A model generated the notes under the pieces. It was not told the origin of the DNA and searched no databases. It saw only the letters and a program-made list of their open reading frames with translations. From the NCBI GenBank assembly GCA_016714465.1, contig JADKDT010000008.1, positions 167,997 to 231,996 of the forward strand: a stretch of 64,000 bases of DNA, given 5' to 3'. The stretch is from Candidatus Brachythrix odensensis (GTDB lineage Bacteria; Chloroflexota; Anaerolineae; J036; Brachytrichaceae). The position numbers were made by a program, and so were the translations under genes. Below are positions 32,379 through 40,901 of this stretch, in pieces (position 1 is the first letter of the stretch; each line of letters begins with the position of its first letter).

Positions 32379-34136
32379 CTAGAACGCGAAGTGGGTGGCC
32401 TGGCTCGCCACCACAATCCACGCAATCAACATCGACACGATGAAGGCGCCCACCCAGATCCGGCCGGTGATCCGGTTGGCGACCGTTGTTACCAGCGCCA
32501 CAATTGCCATCAACGGAACGAACTGGTAGGCGATGATCGTCCACAGCGCCTCATTCGGGTTGGCCGGCAGGCCGCCCGCGAAGAAGGGCACATACTGGGT
32601 CAGCAACAGAACCACGTAGCCCAGCACGTTCAGCACCAGCGCGATGCCGAGTTCCTGGATGAAGCTCAGCTTCTCGCGGCGCAGAATGCCATTGACGAAG
32701 GTCGACGCCACGATGAAGTAGGCGGCGAACAGCACGAAGTACGGGATCGCCATCTGGAACTGCAGCGAGCTCATCGGCTTGATCGCAAAGACCCAGAACC
32801 GATAGTCGGTCTTGAACACGGCATCGGTCACGAGCAGGCTGACGTAGCCGGCCAACAGCGTCAGGAAGGCGAGCAGCGCCGATTTGCCGATCAGGCGCGG
32901 GCTGAGCTTGCCGCCCCAGGTCAGGCCGTAGTTCTCAGCCGTCGCGCCGGTCTTCTTGTTCAGCAGGAAATGCCAGAGCAGGAAGAGAACGACGAAGATG
33001 GCCCCAAGCAGGGTCGTCCACGTCACGACGGCAGTGGTGATGTTCTGGGGGAACAGGGCCGTTGCCGCCCAACGCCAGGTCGTAGGGAACTGCTTAAACG
33101 TAAAGAGGGTGGAGGCAGGAAGCGCCACGAAGATCAGCGCCACGATACACCACAGCGGGCCAGTGGCGGGCTTGGCGGGGGCGGCGGTCTGCTTCAATTC
33201 GCCAAAGAACGGCAGCTTGAGCAGCATCGCGCCGGCGGGATACAGCAGCAGGATCATGCCGATGGCGGCGATCAGGTTGCCGATTTCCTTCCACAGCCAG
33301 ATCTGGTCTGAGGCGGGCCGGGGTGTCCCACCCTCCAGGGTCTTTCCAAACCAGTCAAGGGCATAGCCGATCGCCTCATTCGAGATGTGGTCGCCCGGGT
33401 GGGAGATCGCAGGCTGATACAGCACCCGGGCCGTTCCGTCGGCGATGTTGCCGTAGACCTGGCCGACCTTGACGTCCTCGGCTGTATTGAACAGCAGCTT
33501 CATCTTCGGCCCTTTGGCCACGTCGCTGGCAAGGGGTGTCAGCCACATCAGCTGCGAGAACTCATCAAACTTCGAATACACCACCGCCAGGTTTCGCGGG
33601 AAGGTCGCCGTTCCAGTGGTGACGCCCGAGGTCCCGGTTGACGAGCCCTCCATGACCATGGCCTTGTAGTCGTTGGGCGCGAGCTGGGCGGCCACGCCCA
33701 CCGTCCAGCCACCCATCGAGTGGCCCTCGAGCCCGATGTTGTTCTTGTCCACGATGTCCAGCGAGCGCAGGAATTTCAGACCGTCCGGGCCGCCGAAGCC
33801 ATTGGCAAACGCCGGCGGATCCGAGTAACCGTGTCCAGTCTGATCCATCGCCAGCACAACGTAGCCGCGCCGGGCGAACTCGATCGCAAACCCGTCCTGG
33901 GTCTCGCGGGTGTTGATATACCCGTGCACGGCCAGCACGCCAGGCGCGGGCGTCTTGACCGTGGCGTTCTTCGGCACATACAGCAGCGCGCTCATCACGG
34001 TGCCATTGGTGCCGACAAATCGGATGTCCTTGATCTTGATCTGTCCGCCATCCGTTTGAACGGACCAGGCGAGCAAACCGCCCAGGCCAATCATGAGAAG
34101 CGCAACAAGCAAGACACGCGATACGGATTTCATCAC
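32379..34136 (-). CDS. Alpha/beta hydrolase with C-terminal multi-pass membrane domain
   Basis: 585 residues. An N-terminal signal anchor (VLLVALLMIGLGGLLAWSV) precedes an extracytoplasmic alpha/beta-hydrolase domain with GVLAVHGYINTRETQ (oxyanion region), a nucleophile elbow LEGHSMGGWTVGVA and VLAMDQTGHGYSD. The catalytic His is likely in ISHPGDHISNE. From about residue 280 there are eight or more hydrophobic helices (LIAAIGMILLLYPAGAMLL, WCIVALIFVALPAS and others), ending WIVVASQATHFAF. A GGAGG ribosome site precedes the start. It may be a membrane-bound esterase or lipase-like enzyme; the substrate is unknown. The 34137-34360 stretch upstream holds no gene. Confidence 0.8.
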   Translation of the reverse strand: MMKSVSRVLLVALLMIGLGGLLAWSVQTDGGQIKIKDIRFVGTNGTVMSALLYVPKNATVKTPAPGVLAVHGYINTRETQDGFAIEFARRGYVVLAMDQTGHGYSDPPAFANGFGGPDGLKFLRSLDIVDKNNIGLEGHSMGGWTVGVAAQLAPNDYKAMVMEGSSTGTSGVTTGTATFPRNLAVVYSKFDEFSQLMWLTPLASDVAKGPKMKLLFNTAEDVKVGQVYGNIADGTARVLYQPAISHPGDHISNEAIGYALDWFGKTLEGGTPRPASDQIWLWKEIGNLIAAIGMILLLYPAGAMLLKLPFFGELKQTAAPAKPATGPLWCIVALIFVALPASTLFTFKQFPTTWRWAATALFPQNITTAVVTWTTLLGAIFVVLFLLWHFLLNKKTGATAENYGLTWGGKLSPRLIGKSALLAFLTLLAGYVSLLVTDAVFKTDYRFWVFAIKPMSSLQFQMAIPYFVLFAAYFIVASTFVNGILRREKLSFIQELGIALVLNVLGYVVLLLTQYVPFFAGGLPANPNEALWTIIAYQFVPLMAIVALVTTVANRITGRIWVGAFIVSMLIAWIVVASQATHFAF

Positions 34137-34360
34137 ATCCTCCGGTAGGGCAGCTGTGAATCAAACACGGGCTGTCCAGACGATGGCGCACGCATCCGCC
34201 GGTAAAAATAGACGCGGCGGCCACAAATGCAGAACCTCGGATCGCCTGTAGACAATATGCCGTGCATGGCAGCGAACCCGACGCAATTATCGCCCCAAAA
34301 CGATTTGTGTCAATGGGTTTTCAGGCGCTCTTTTTTGGCTCGCGAAGCGCAACGAGATAA

Positions 34361-34403
34361 CGAAAGCGACACCCCCGCGCGGAGCAAGGGGGTGTCGCTT
34401 TCG
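34361..34403. repeat. Palindrome after the DsrE2 gene
   Basis: Stem CGAAAGCGACACCCCC/GGGGGTGTCGCTTTCG around GCGCGGAGCAA, 22 bases past the DsrE2 stop. It marks the 3' end of the sulfur operon. Confidence 0.85.
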
Positions 34404-34424
34404 CAAGTTTTCCGTGGGGCGGCT

Positions 34425-34933
34425 TCAGATAAAGATGATCTGCGCGCCGTCGGTCATGTCCATGAAGTCCGAGGCGGTGACGATGTCGATGACGCCATCG
34501 ACAAAGTCCTCTTTCTTCAGGCCCATCATGTCAACCGACATCTTGCAGGCATACAGCTTGGCCCCGCCATCGACCAGCATCTGCAGATACTCGCTGACCG
34601 GCGGGACATGGATCTTGGCCATTTTGCTCTTCATCAGCGCGGTCGCCACGGCCGTCATGCCAGGCAGGCTGCCCATCCACTGCGGGATGCCGAGATTACC
34701 GGTGTTGACGCCCATCATCGACATCTTCATGCTGGTGTTGCCGACGGCCGCGATCTCGAGGTGATCCTGGCGCAGCTTGGTGATCATGTCCATCCCCCAG
34801 AAGGTGAAGAAGATGGTGACATCGATGCCATTCCCGAGCGCCGCCCACCCCATGACGAGGGCGGGATAGGCCATATCGAGATTTCCCTTGAGCAGATGAA
34901 GGCGACTTTGCGTGTTTCAGTTGACGTTGTCAT
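34425..34933 (-). CDS. DsrE/DsrF-like sulfur carrier protein (DsrE2 type), frameshifted
   Basis: About 169 residues if repaired. The start MTTSTETRKVAFICS at 34933 leads into KGNLDMAYPALVMGWAAL after one inserted base near 34890. The rest is in frame with blocks typical of DsrE2: FFTFWGMDMI, GMTAVATALMKSKMAKIHVP, GGAKLYACKMSVDMMGL and a hydrophobic end DMTDGAQIIFI. The Cys in LYACKMSVD is the conserved sulfur-binding site. DsrE-family proteins pass persulfide sulfur to TusA/DsrC partners. It is the last gene of the SQR-DUF1641-DsrC-DsrE2 operon. Translation from the internal ATG at 34874 would drop the first beta strand. Confidence 0.82.
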
Positions 34934-34948
34934 GATTGTGGTCTCCAA

Positions 34949-35030
34949 ACAGAACCAATTTTCGGAGGCGATATCCCACGCCCCGGCGGACGCCGGGGCG
35001 TGGGATATCGCCTCTGGAAATGGTTGTGTT
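34949..35030. repeat. Long palindrome within the sulfur operon
   Basis: Inner stem 34965-35014 (GAGGCGATATCCCACGCCCC plus GGCG) with outer partly paired arms ACCAATTT/AAATGGTT. It lies between the dsrC-like stop and the DsrE2 start, so it may set the relative level of the two proteins instead of ending the operon. Confidence 0.85.
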
Positions 35031-35043
35031 GCTGGTTATTTGG

Positions 35044-35361
35044 CTAGACGCAACCCTCGGGCTTGCCCAGCCCGGCGATGCGGGCGACCTTCTTGGCCGG
35101 TCCCTTGGGGAACAGGGCGAAGAGGTCTTTGGTGGTGACGTTCGCGCCGACCGTGATCCGGCGCAGGGTCGGGGACTTTCCGGCCGCGCCGGCGTCCTGG
35201 CGGCTGAACTCGATGATCTTCCAATGAGTGGGGGTGAGCTCAGGCAGGCCCTCTTCCTTCGCGATCTCCACCGCGATTTCCTTCGTCCATTCGGCCGGGA
35301 TGGTCATGAAACCTTCGTCGTTGACGGTTACGGTCTTGCCTGCGATTTGTCGTGTAGCCAT
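35044..35361 (-). CDS. DsrC/TusE family sulfur relay protein
   Basis: A 105-residue protein with the DsrC fold: VTVNDEGFMTIPAEWTKEIA, LTPTHWKIIEFSRQ, LRRITVGANVTTKDLFALFP and the C-terminal arm LGKPEGCV with the conserved penultimate cysteine. The second, upstream arm cysteine of true DsrC (about ten residues before) is absent (KKVARIAGL), which points to a TusE-like or single-cysteine DsrC-type protein. These carry persulfide sulfur between donors and reductases. A GGAG site and A-run precede the ATG. It lies between DUF1641 and DsrE2 in the sulfur operon. Confidence 0.9.
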   Translation of the reverse strand: MATRQIAGKTVTVNDEGFMTIPAEWTKEIAVEIAKEEGLPELTPTHWKIIEFSRQDAGAAGKSPTLRRITVGANVTTKDLFALFPKGPAKKVARIAGLGKPEGCV

Positions 35362-35410
35362 TTTTTGAGATGTCTCCTTTTTGTTCGCGCCGCCCAGCGG
35401 CGCCTGTTCG

Positions 35411-36099
35411 CTATTTGCTCTCGGGGGTCGCCCCGATCTTGCCCAGTGCCCGCATCGCCATTGCCAGACCGCGGCGGGTCTTCGGGTCGCGCAACTGCCC
35501 CAGAAGCGCGCCGTAGCCGATGTCCACCGGCGTGTCGGCGTCCTTCTCGACCGCCTCGACCGTGTCGCGCAGGAAGGTCATGATCTCGGGCTGAGTCATA
35601 TCCTTGACCGTGCGCAGGATCAGCACGATGTTGTCGCCCAGACGGTCGACTTCCTCAGCGCTGAACGAGGACACGATGTTGTCCAGGATGCGCACCCCGC
35701 CCCTGGCAAAGGTGAAGTAGCCCTTCTTGTCCATCTGGTCGAGCACGGTCTCGGCCTTGTGGAACAGATCCTTGCTGATCGGCGCCGCGACTTCGACCAG
35801 TTCGCTGACGCTTTCAAGTTGATCGAGCATGCCCTCGAGGTGGGGGGCGTGGCGGGCGACCTTCTTCAGCAGCCGCACCAGATACGGAATGTCGATGTAG
35901 TCCTCGACCTCCTGGAGATGAACCGAGGCGCGCTCCACCAGGGAGGTGGCCATCGGCATGATGTCATGGATGAGGTCGGCCCGGGACTCGCGATCGCGTG
36001 CCCCTCGGCGGCATGCTCAGCCAGGGCGGCCAGCCGCCCATCGATCGCGTCGAGACGCGCGTCGAGCCGGGCGATGATGTCAGAAAGAGTGGGTTCCAT
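35411..36099 (-). CDS. DUF1641 family protein, frameshifted
   Basis: About 230 residues when repaired. The N-terminal helix MEPTLSDIIARLDARLDAID (start 36099, 9 bases after the SQR stop) is in one frame; from DRESRADLIHDIMPMATSL it continues in another. The single-base break is near 35990. The remainder (QEVEDYIDIPYLVRLLKK, GVRILDNIVSSFSAEEVDRL, TMTQPEIMTFLRDTVEAVEK-like block, RRGLAMAMRALGKIG) is typical of DUF1641, a helical family often found next to sulfide:quinone reductase-like flavoproteins or formate dehydrogenase-like genes. It probably supports the membrane-associated SQR-like enzyme; the exact role is unknown. Confidence 0.82.
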
Positions 36100-36107
36100 C
36101 GCAACAC

Positions 36108-37340
36108 CTAGTTCTGCCACTTGCCCGCCAGGCTCATCCGGAACGGCAGCGGAAGTTCTTCACCCTTGAGCAGGATGTTCCAATACATCCAACGAAAGAT
36201 AAGCTTGCCCCAGCGGTTTGCCTCAGACTCTTCGAGCAATGTAAACGGCCCGATTCCGGGCAAGGGATACCGGCCCGGCAGCGGCTCGGTGTCGTAGTTG
36301 AAGTCAATCAACAGACCCTTGCCAAAGCCCGACTCAATGAAGCAGTTGGCGTGCCCGTCAAACACCGGAAGCAGCTCGCGGCCCTTGGTGTAGCGCACAA
36401 AGTTCGGGCAAAAACCTTCAACGGCATAGTGCGCGACCGAGCCAGCCTTGGAAGTCGGCACCGCGGCCCCATCGCCCAGGGCAAAGACATTGGCGTATTT
36501 GTTGGACAGGAAAGTATGCTTGTTGACCGGAATGAAGTTCAGTTCATCGCCCAGGCCCGATGCGCCGATGACGGGCGCGCCCGTATTGAGAGGGACGCTG
36601 ACGAGCAGATCATACGGGATTTCGCGCTCATCGTACGAGACGATCTTCTTTGCGTCCGGGTCGGCGCGCTCGATCATGAACTCGGGCTCGACCTTGATGT
36701 TCTTGCTTTCCAGCAGGCCCGCCAGCATCTGAGACGCCTTGGGCTTGGTGAATGCGCCCGGCAGGGGCGTGGCGTAGATCAACTCAACCCGGTCCCGAAT
36801 GCCGCGCTCGTGGAAATACCAGTCTGCGAGCATGAGGAACTCGAGCGGCGCGACGGGGCACTTGATCGGATTCTCAACCACGTTCAGGACCAGCCGGCCG
36901 CCATCCCAATCACGCAGCGCATCGAAGAGGGTGAGCGCGCCATCCAGTGAGTAGAACGTGTGGATCGATTTGCCCCAGGCATCCTCTTTCAGGCCAGGGG
37001 TTTGCTCTGGATGAATGTCCGCCCCGGTGGCAATGATCAGGAAGTCGTAGCGCAGCTTGCGCCCATCCCCCAGGGTCACGGTATTGCTGTCACCGTCAAT
37101 GCCGGCGATGGTGGCCATGATCAGTTCCACCCCGCGCGGCACGAAGTCGTGCTTGGGTTTGACCACGTCCTTTCGACCATACACGCCAAAGGGAATGAAC
37201 AGAAAGCCCGGTTGGTAGTAATGGATGGGGTTCTGGTCGACCAGGGTGATCTTCCACTGGTCGAGATCCAGCATGCGGCTGAGGCGATTGGCCGACATCG
37301 TGCCGGCCGTGCCGGCGCCGAGAATGAGAAGTTGTTTCAT
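36108..37340 (-). CDS. Sulfide:quinone oxidoreductase-like flavoprotein
   Basis: A 410-residue FAD enzyme of the NADH-II/SQR family. The FAD motif is LLILGAGTAGTMSANRLSRM, the second motif YDFLIIATGADIHPEQTPG, the catalytic cysteine region ENPIKCPVAPLEFLML, and the FAD end motif NVFALGDGAAVPTSKAG. A second cysteine lies in EGFCPNFV. The C-terminal amphipathic/aromatic segment (IFRWMYWNILLKGEELPL) would attach it to the cytoplasmic face of the membrane. SQRs oxidise sulfide to sulfane sulfur and pass electrons to quinone. The following DUF1641, DsrC-like and DsrE2 genes fit downstream sulfur handling. It could instead be a related persulfide or thiol oxidoreductase. Confidence 0.85.
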   Translation of the reverse strand: MKQLLILGAGTAGTMSANRLSRMLDLDQWKITLVDQNPIHYYQPGFLFIPFGVYGRKDVVKPKHDFVPRGVELIMATIAGIDGDSNTVTLGDGRKLRYDFLIIATGADIHPEQTPGLKEDAWGKSIHTFYSLDGALTLFDALRDWDGGRLVLNVVENPIKCPVAPLEFLMLADWYFHERGIRDRVELIYATPLPGAFTKPKASQMLAGLLESKNIKVEPEFMIERADPDAKKIVSYDEREIPYDLLVSVPLNTGAPVIGASGLGDELNFIPVNKHTFLSNKYANVFALGDGAAVPTSKAGSVAHYAVEGFCPNFVRYTKGRELLPVFDGHANCFIESGFGKGLLIDFNYDTEPLPGRYPLPGIGPFTLLEESEANRWGKLIFRWMYWNILLKGEELPLPFRMSLAGKWQN

Positions 37341-37363
37341 GAGTGTTGTCTCCAGATCCGTGT

Positions 37364-38170
37364 CTACAGTTGGGTAAGGGATTCAATCGTCCGCATCCGC
37401 CGCACGACCGTCGCGCGGTCATCGACCAGATGCGAAAAGATGTCGGCAATACGTTGGGCGCCACGCAGCGCGCGCTCCTGGGCGGACCGGTCGAGCCGAT
37501 ACACGGCGCCTGCGTTGGATTCGACAAAACCGCGCTCCAGGCCAAACAGGTCGGCGATCGCGGCCAGGCCCTCGTGGCTCGGCGGCCATGGGTCGGGGGC
37601 AATCCCGCCGATGACGACCATCCCAAGCAGGGTGCTGCCCGAGCGGATCAGCCCGCGGGCGCACAGCAGCCCCATCTCGTTGGGATACAGCTTGGGCTCC
37701 ATCGACGGGCTTGCCGCGAGCTGCCGCCAGACAAGAGCGCACTTCTGCAACGCGGTCGGATCGCGCATCAGCGCCGCCTGGAACCCGCAGGCGTTGCTGA
37801 TCTCAGTCAATGGCACGCCACGCATATCGGCCGTGACCAGCGTCACGCCCAGGGCTTCGGCAAATCCATTCTGGATTTCCTGCGCGGATGCCAACGGCAG
37901 AAGCGTGCGCAGATCGCCCGGGTCCGTGCCGGCCCTGAATCCAGCCGAGCGCTCAGGTTGAGTCTGCGCCAGCTCAGGCAACTGGGAATCACCAGCCCGG
38001 GTTGCCGCAGCGTGAGCATGCAGCCATCGCTCGATGTCGGGCGCCTGGAAGCGCCACTGCTTGCCCACCCGGATGGCCGGTAAGTGGCCGGCGTCGATCA
38101 TCCGGTAAATCGTGGTCCGATCGACCTTGAGCCGATCCTGGACTTGGGAGGTGGTGAGTAGATCCGCCAT
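37364..38170 (-). CDS. Excisionase-type HTH regulator with PocR ligand domain
   Basis: About 268 residues. The start at 38170 (MADLLTTSQVQDRLKVDRTT) opens an excisionase/MerR-like helix-turn-helix (YRMIDAGHLPAIRVGKQWRF, then APDIERWL). Residues 80-260 match a PocR sensory domain: GFAEALGVTLVTADMRGVPL, a cysteine in NACGFQAALM and GLLCARGLIRSGSTLLGMVV, then GLFGLERGFVESN. PocR domains bind small hydrophobic ligands or sense through cysteines. It sits 23 bases upstream of the SQR-like gene on the same strand, so it most likely controls the sulfur operon and its own expression. A dyad and 9-bp repeats lie upstream. Confidence 0.82.
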   Translation of the reverse strand: MADLLTTSQVQDRLKVDRTTIYRMIDAGHLPAIRVGKQWRFQAPDIERWLHAHAAATRAGDSQLPELAQTQPERSAGFRAGTDPGDLRTLLPLASAQEIQNGFAEALGVTLVTADMRGVPLTEISNACGFQAALMRDPTALQKCALVWRQLAASPSMEPKLYPNEMGLLCARGLIRSGSTLLGMVVIGGIAPDPWPPSHEGLAAIADLFGLERGFVESNAGAVYRLDRSAQERALRGAQRIADIFSHLVDDRATVVRRMRTIESLTQL

Positions 38171-38253
38171 GCCAGTTTCCAATCGCAGGTCAGATCCACT
38201 GCGATTGTGAAAAAATCGGCATAAGCGCACGGCGAAATCGATCCGACAGGCGG

Positions 38254-38269
38254 CTAGCCAAGTGGCTAG
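38254..38269. promoter_or_regulatory. Candidate operator dyad upstream of the PocR-type regulator
   Basis: CTAGCCA-AG-TGGCTAG is a perfect 7-2-7 dyad 84 bases upstream of the regulator start, in a 118-base gap with no gene. It has operator size and symmetry, but no binding data exist. Confidence 0.45.
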
Positions 38270-38307
38270 TACCTGCGCTCAAAACAGCCGGTAGAGGCGT
38301 TTTTGAT

Positions 38308-38331
38308 GCATCAGGCGCATCAAATGCATCA
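38308..38331. repeat. Three GCATCA repeats with 9-base spacing
   Basis: GCATCA occurs at 38308, 38317 and 38326 (GCATCAGGC GCATCAAAT GCATCA), between the dyad and the palindrome. It may be a direct-repeat binding site for an HTH protein of the excisionase type or a decayed tandem repeat. Confidence 0.55.
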
Positions 38332-38348
38332 AGGAGGGGGTCGACGCA

Positions 38349-38420
38349 AGACACCTCGCGGGTGGGCGCCGTCGAGCCGTAGCCGCCTGGAACTCGATGG
38401 CGCCTACCCGCGAGGTGTCT
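38349..38420. repeat. Palindrome after the cupin gene, CCTCGCGGGT subfamily
   Basis: 22-bp arms AGACACCTCGCGGGTGGGCG.. and ..CGCCTACCCGCGAGGTGTCT with one mismatch enclose a 28-base loop. It is 13 bases past the cupin stop. The CCTCGCGGGT.GGCGCC core is shared with the palindrome at 43422-43494. Confidence 0.85.
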
Positions 38421-38432
38421 TCTGCGGGCCGC

Positions 38433-38760
38433 CTAGCCGCGGATCATCGTAAGCAACATCTTGAACGCCGTCGGCGCGCCCACGGCATGCGGGATGTTGG
38501 CCGGCATGAGGATGATCTCGCCCACCCCTACCCGATGACGGGCGCCGGCGATCGTGATCTCGGCCTCGCCGTCCAGAACCTGAACCAGCGCGTCGAAGGG
38601 GGTGCTGTGCTCGCTCAGCTCCTGGCCGGCGTCAAAGGCGAAAAGGGTCAGCGTGCCGGCGCCGCCGGCTACGAGCGTTCGGCTAACCACCGCCCCTTCG
38701 CCGTAGGCGACGAGGCTGACGAGTGGATGGACGGAGGCGGGGGAGTTTTGGATTGGCCAT
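38433..38760 (-). CDS. Small cupin protein, probably frameshifted at its 5' end
   Basis: The secure part is 85 residues (from 38690) with the cupin barrel: LFAFDAGQELSEHSTPFDAL (HS replaces the usual HxH), VLDGEAEITIAGARHRVG, GEIILMPANIPHAV. Protein-like sequence continues upstream in the same frame (SPASVHPLVSLVAYGEGAVV) but has no start. An ATG at 38760 fits if one base is added near 38750, giving about 110 residues. Such small cupins (often annotated YlbA/quercetinase-like or just cupin_2) bind a metal; the substrate is unknown. Confidence 0.7.
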
Positions 38761-38786
38761 GGCGGTTTGGTTTGCGTAAAGTTTGG

Positions 38787-40087
38787 TCAGGTTGATAACG
38801 TTTGGTCAACGTTGGTAACGTTACAGCCAAGGTTCAACCTGATCAACCTTATCAACCTTAACAACCTGATCAAAACCGGATCGATGCCCGCCTCAGCCAA
38901 CATGTCCGCGATCACGACCGGCTGCCCGGACTTGACCGACGTCTCGGCCGCGATTCCGATGACAACTGACCAGAAGCCCTCGGATACGGTCGCGGCGGTG
39001 CTGGGCTTGCCCTCGATCGCGTCGATGAAGGCGATCCGCTCGGCAAATGTGCCGCCATGGTGGCCGGATTTTGAGATGTAGTCGGGATACATGGGGTCGA
39101 TACCTTGGATGGCCGGTCCAGCCCGCACATCACTTCGAGGTGCGAGTTCGGGCGGCCGGCCGCGACGAATTCCTCATTTTCCCAGGCCTTCAGCCGGCCT
39201 TCGTCGCCGCACAGGATGAGTTCCTCGTAAAACATGGGGGCGAACATGCACAGGTTGAAGTTGGCTCGCACGCCATTCTCATACAACACGTCGACAAAGG
39301 CATTGTCGATGATGTCTGACTTCTCGCCGTTGTATTCAAAGTCCTTGAAATTGACCGCCTGGCTGCCGGTGGCATAGACCCGCGTTGGGCGCGATTGGGC
39401 GAACAGGTTGAACAAATCAAAATAGTGACAGCACTTCTCGACCAGTGTGCCGCCCGAGAACTTCGAGAACTTGTTCCACTGCCCGACCTTGTCCAGGAAC
39501 GGCATGCGATGCTCGAGGATGGTGATGGTCTTGATATCCCCCAGTGACTTGCGCGACAGCGCTTCGTGGGCGGCTTCGACATAGACCGGCTTGTAGCGGT
39601 ATTGCAGGCCGACCTGCAGCACGGCCTTGTAGTCCCGGGCGATGCCAACCATCTCGGCCGCATCGGCCAGCGTTGTCGCCATCGGCTTCTCGAGCAGGAT
39701 GTGTTTGCCCGATTTGACCGCCACCCGAAGCACATCGATGTGGGTGTAGGTGGGCGTGGCAATCAGGATGCCATCGATGGCCGGTTCATTGCAGGCTTCC
39801 TCAAGCGTGGCATAGACCTTGAGCGTCTGGCCGGGCGCAAACTGAGCAAACAGCGCCCTGGCCCGCTCGATACTGCCCGGGTTCGGATCGTAAACGCCGT
39901 GAATGGTGGCCCGGCCCTCGAGTAGGGTCACCAGCATCTGCTCCTGGCCATTCACCCCCACCCCAATTACGTTGAAGGCATGCCGGGGCGGCGCGTTCCT
40001 GAACAAATACTTGTCGTTGTCGGGCAGGTATCCAAACCGCGGATTCGCGGCAAATGTGGGGCTGTTGAATTCCTTTCGCTTTGACAT
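38787..40087 (-). CDS. Gfo/Idh/MocA family oxidoreductase, frameshifted near the 3' end
   Basis: About 430 residues. The start at 40087 (MSKRKEFNSPTFAANPRFGY) is preferred to 40111. The Rossmann motif is FNVIGVGVNGQEQMLVTLLE, the EKP block HILLEKPMATTLADA, and the substrate domain LQVGLQYRYKPVYVEAAHEA with FSGGTLVEKCCHYFDLFNLF. Near 39115 the frame changes: after SHLEVMCG the family sequence goes on as IQGIDPMYPDYISKSGHHGG, GTFAERIAFIDAIEG and FWSVVIGIAAETSVKSGQPV in a second frame to a stop at 38787. The last 25 residues (LIRLLRLIRLIRLN) come from 9-bp tandem repeats and are probably not ancestral coding sequence. The sugar substrate is unknown. Confidence 0.82.
38835..38870. repeat. Tandem repeat of four 9-bp CAACCTKAT units
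   Basis: CAACCTGAT CAACCTTAT CAACCTTAA CAACCTGAT, with an inverted related unit (CAGGTTGATAACG) at about 38790. On the minus strand it encodes the LIRLLRLIRLIRLN tail of the oxidoreductase frame. Confidence 0.85.
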
Positions 40088-40272
40088 GATCACTTTAGAG
40101 TGCGACCGCACGCGCGCGTGTCGTCCGGCCGCGTTGTCGTATCGAGGATGGAAGTAGTTTACTCCCGGCCACCGCGTCCGCGCGTCACAATCCCGTCATC
40201 AGCGCTTCAGCCGGCAGTCAGGTTCCTCGCTATCATGTTGACCATTCGATACGCCCGAATGGAGGAAACCAC

Positions 40273-40851
40273 ATGAACCAATTGCAGCAGCAACCGCCCG
40301 CCCTGCCTTCGGCGTCAGGCCTGGAAACCGCCACGCTGGCCGGAGGTTGTTTTTGGTGTCTGGAGGCCGTATTTGGCATGCTCAGGGGCATCAAGCGGGT
40401 GGCGTCGCGCTACGCCGGCGGCCGGGTGCCAAACCCGACCTATAAAGCCGTATGCCTGGGGACGACTGGCCATGCCGAGGCCGTCCAGATCACCTTTGAT
40501 CCCGCTCAGATCTCGTACCGCGACTTGTTGGACGTGTTCTTCACCACCCACGACCCCACCACGTTGAATCGCCAGGGCGCCGATGTCGGCACCCAATACC
40601 GCTCGGCGATCTTCTTCCACAGCCCCGCTCAGAAGGCGACCGCCGAGGCGGCCATGGCTGAAGTTGCAGCCTCAGGGCTGTGGCCTGATCCGCTGGTGAC
40701 CGAGCTGGCTCCGGCCGATCCATTCTTCGCGGCCGAGGACTATCACCAGGACTACTACGCCAACAACACCAGCCAGGGCTACTGCCGGATTGTCATCGCG
40801 CCCAAAGTCGCCAAGGCCCGCAAGATGCATCTGGCGAAGCTTCGGAGTTAA
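40273..40851 (+). CDS. msrA: Peptide-methionine (S)-S-oxide reductase
   Basis: 192 residues. MsrA reduces the S epimer of methionine sulfoxide in proteins, a repair step after oxidative damage in the cytoplasm. The catalytic motif is LAGGCFWCLEAVFGML, with the nucleophilic cysteine first of the pair. Family blocks ASRYAGGRVPNPTYKAVCLG, GHAEAVQITFDPAQISYRDL, FFTTHDPTTLNRQGADVGTQ and DYHQDYYANN are all present. GGAGG lies 12 bases before the ATG (40261-40265). It is a single gene; its end faces the convergent tungstate operon across a short palindrome. Confidence 0.95.
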   Translation: MNQLQQQPPALPSASGLETATLAGGCFWCLEAVFGMLRGIKRVASRYAGGRVPNPTYKAVCLGTTGHAEAVQITFDPAQISYRDLLDVFFTTHDPTTLNRQGADVGTQYRSAIFFHSPAQKATAEAAMAEVAASGLWPDPLVTELAPADPFFAAEDYHQDYYANNTSQGYCRIVIAPKVAKARKMHLAKLRS

Positions 40852-40856
40852 CCCGT

Positions 40857-40896
40857 GGAGTCGGCGTCCCCCGCTTTGCGGGGAGATGCCGACTCC
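40857..40896. repeat. Imperfect palindrome between msrA and tupC
   Basis: GGAGTCGGC..TCCCCCGC and its complement pair around TTTGC with two unpaired bases in the stem. It lies 5 bases past each of the two convergent stops. Confidence 0.75.
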
Positions 40897-40901
40897 ATCA
40901 T

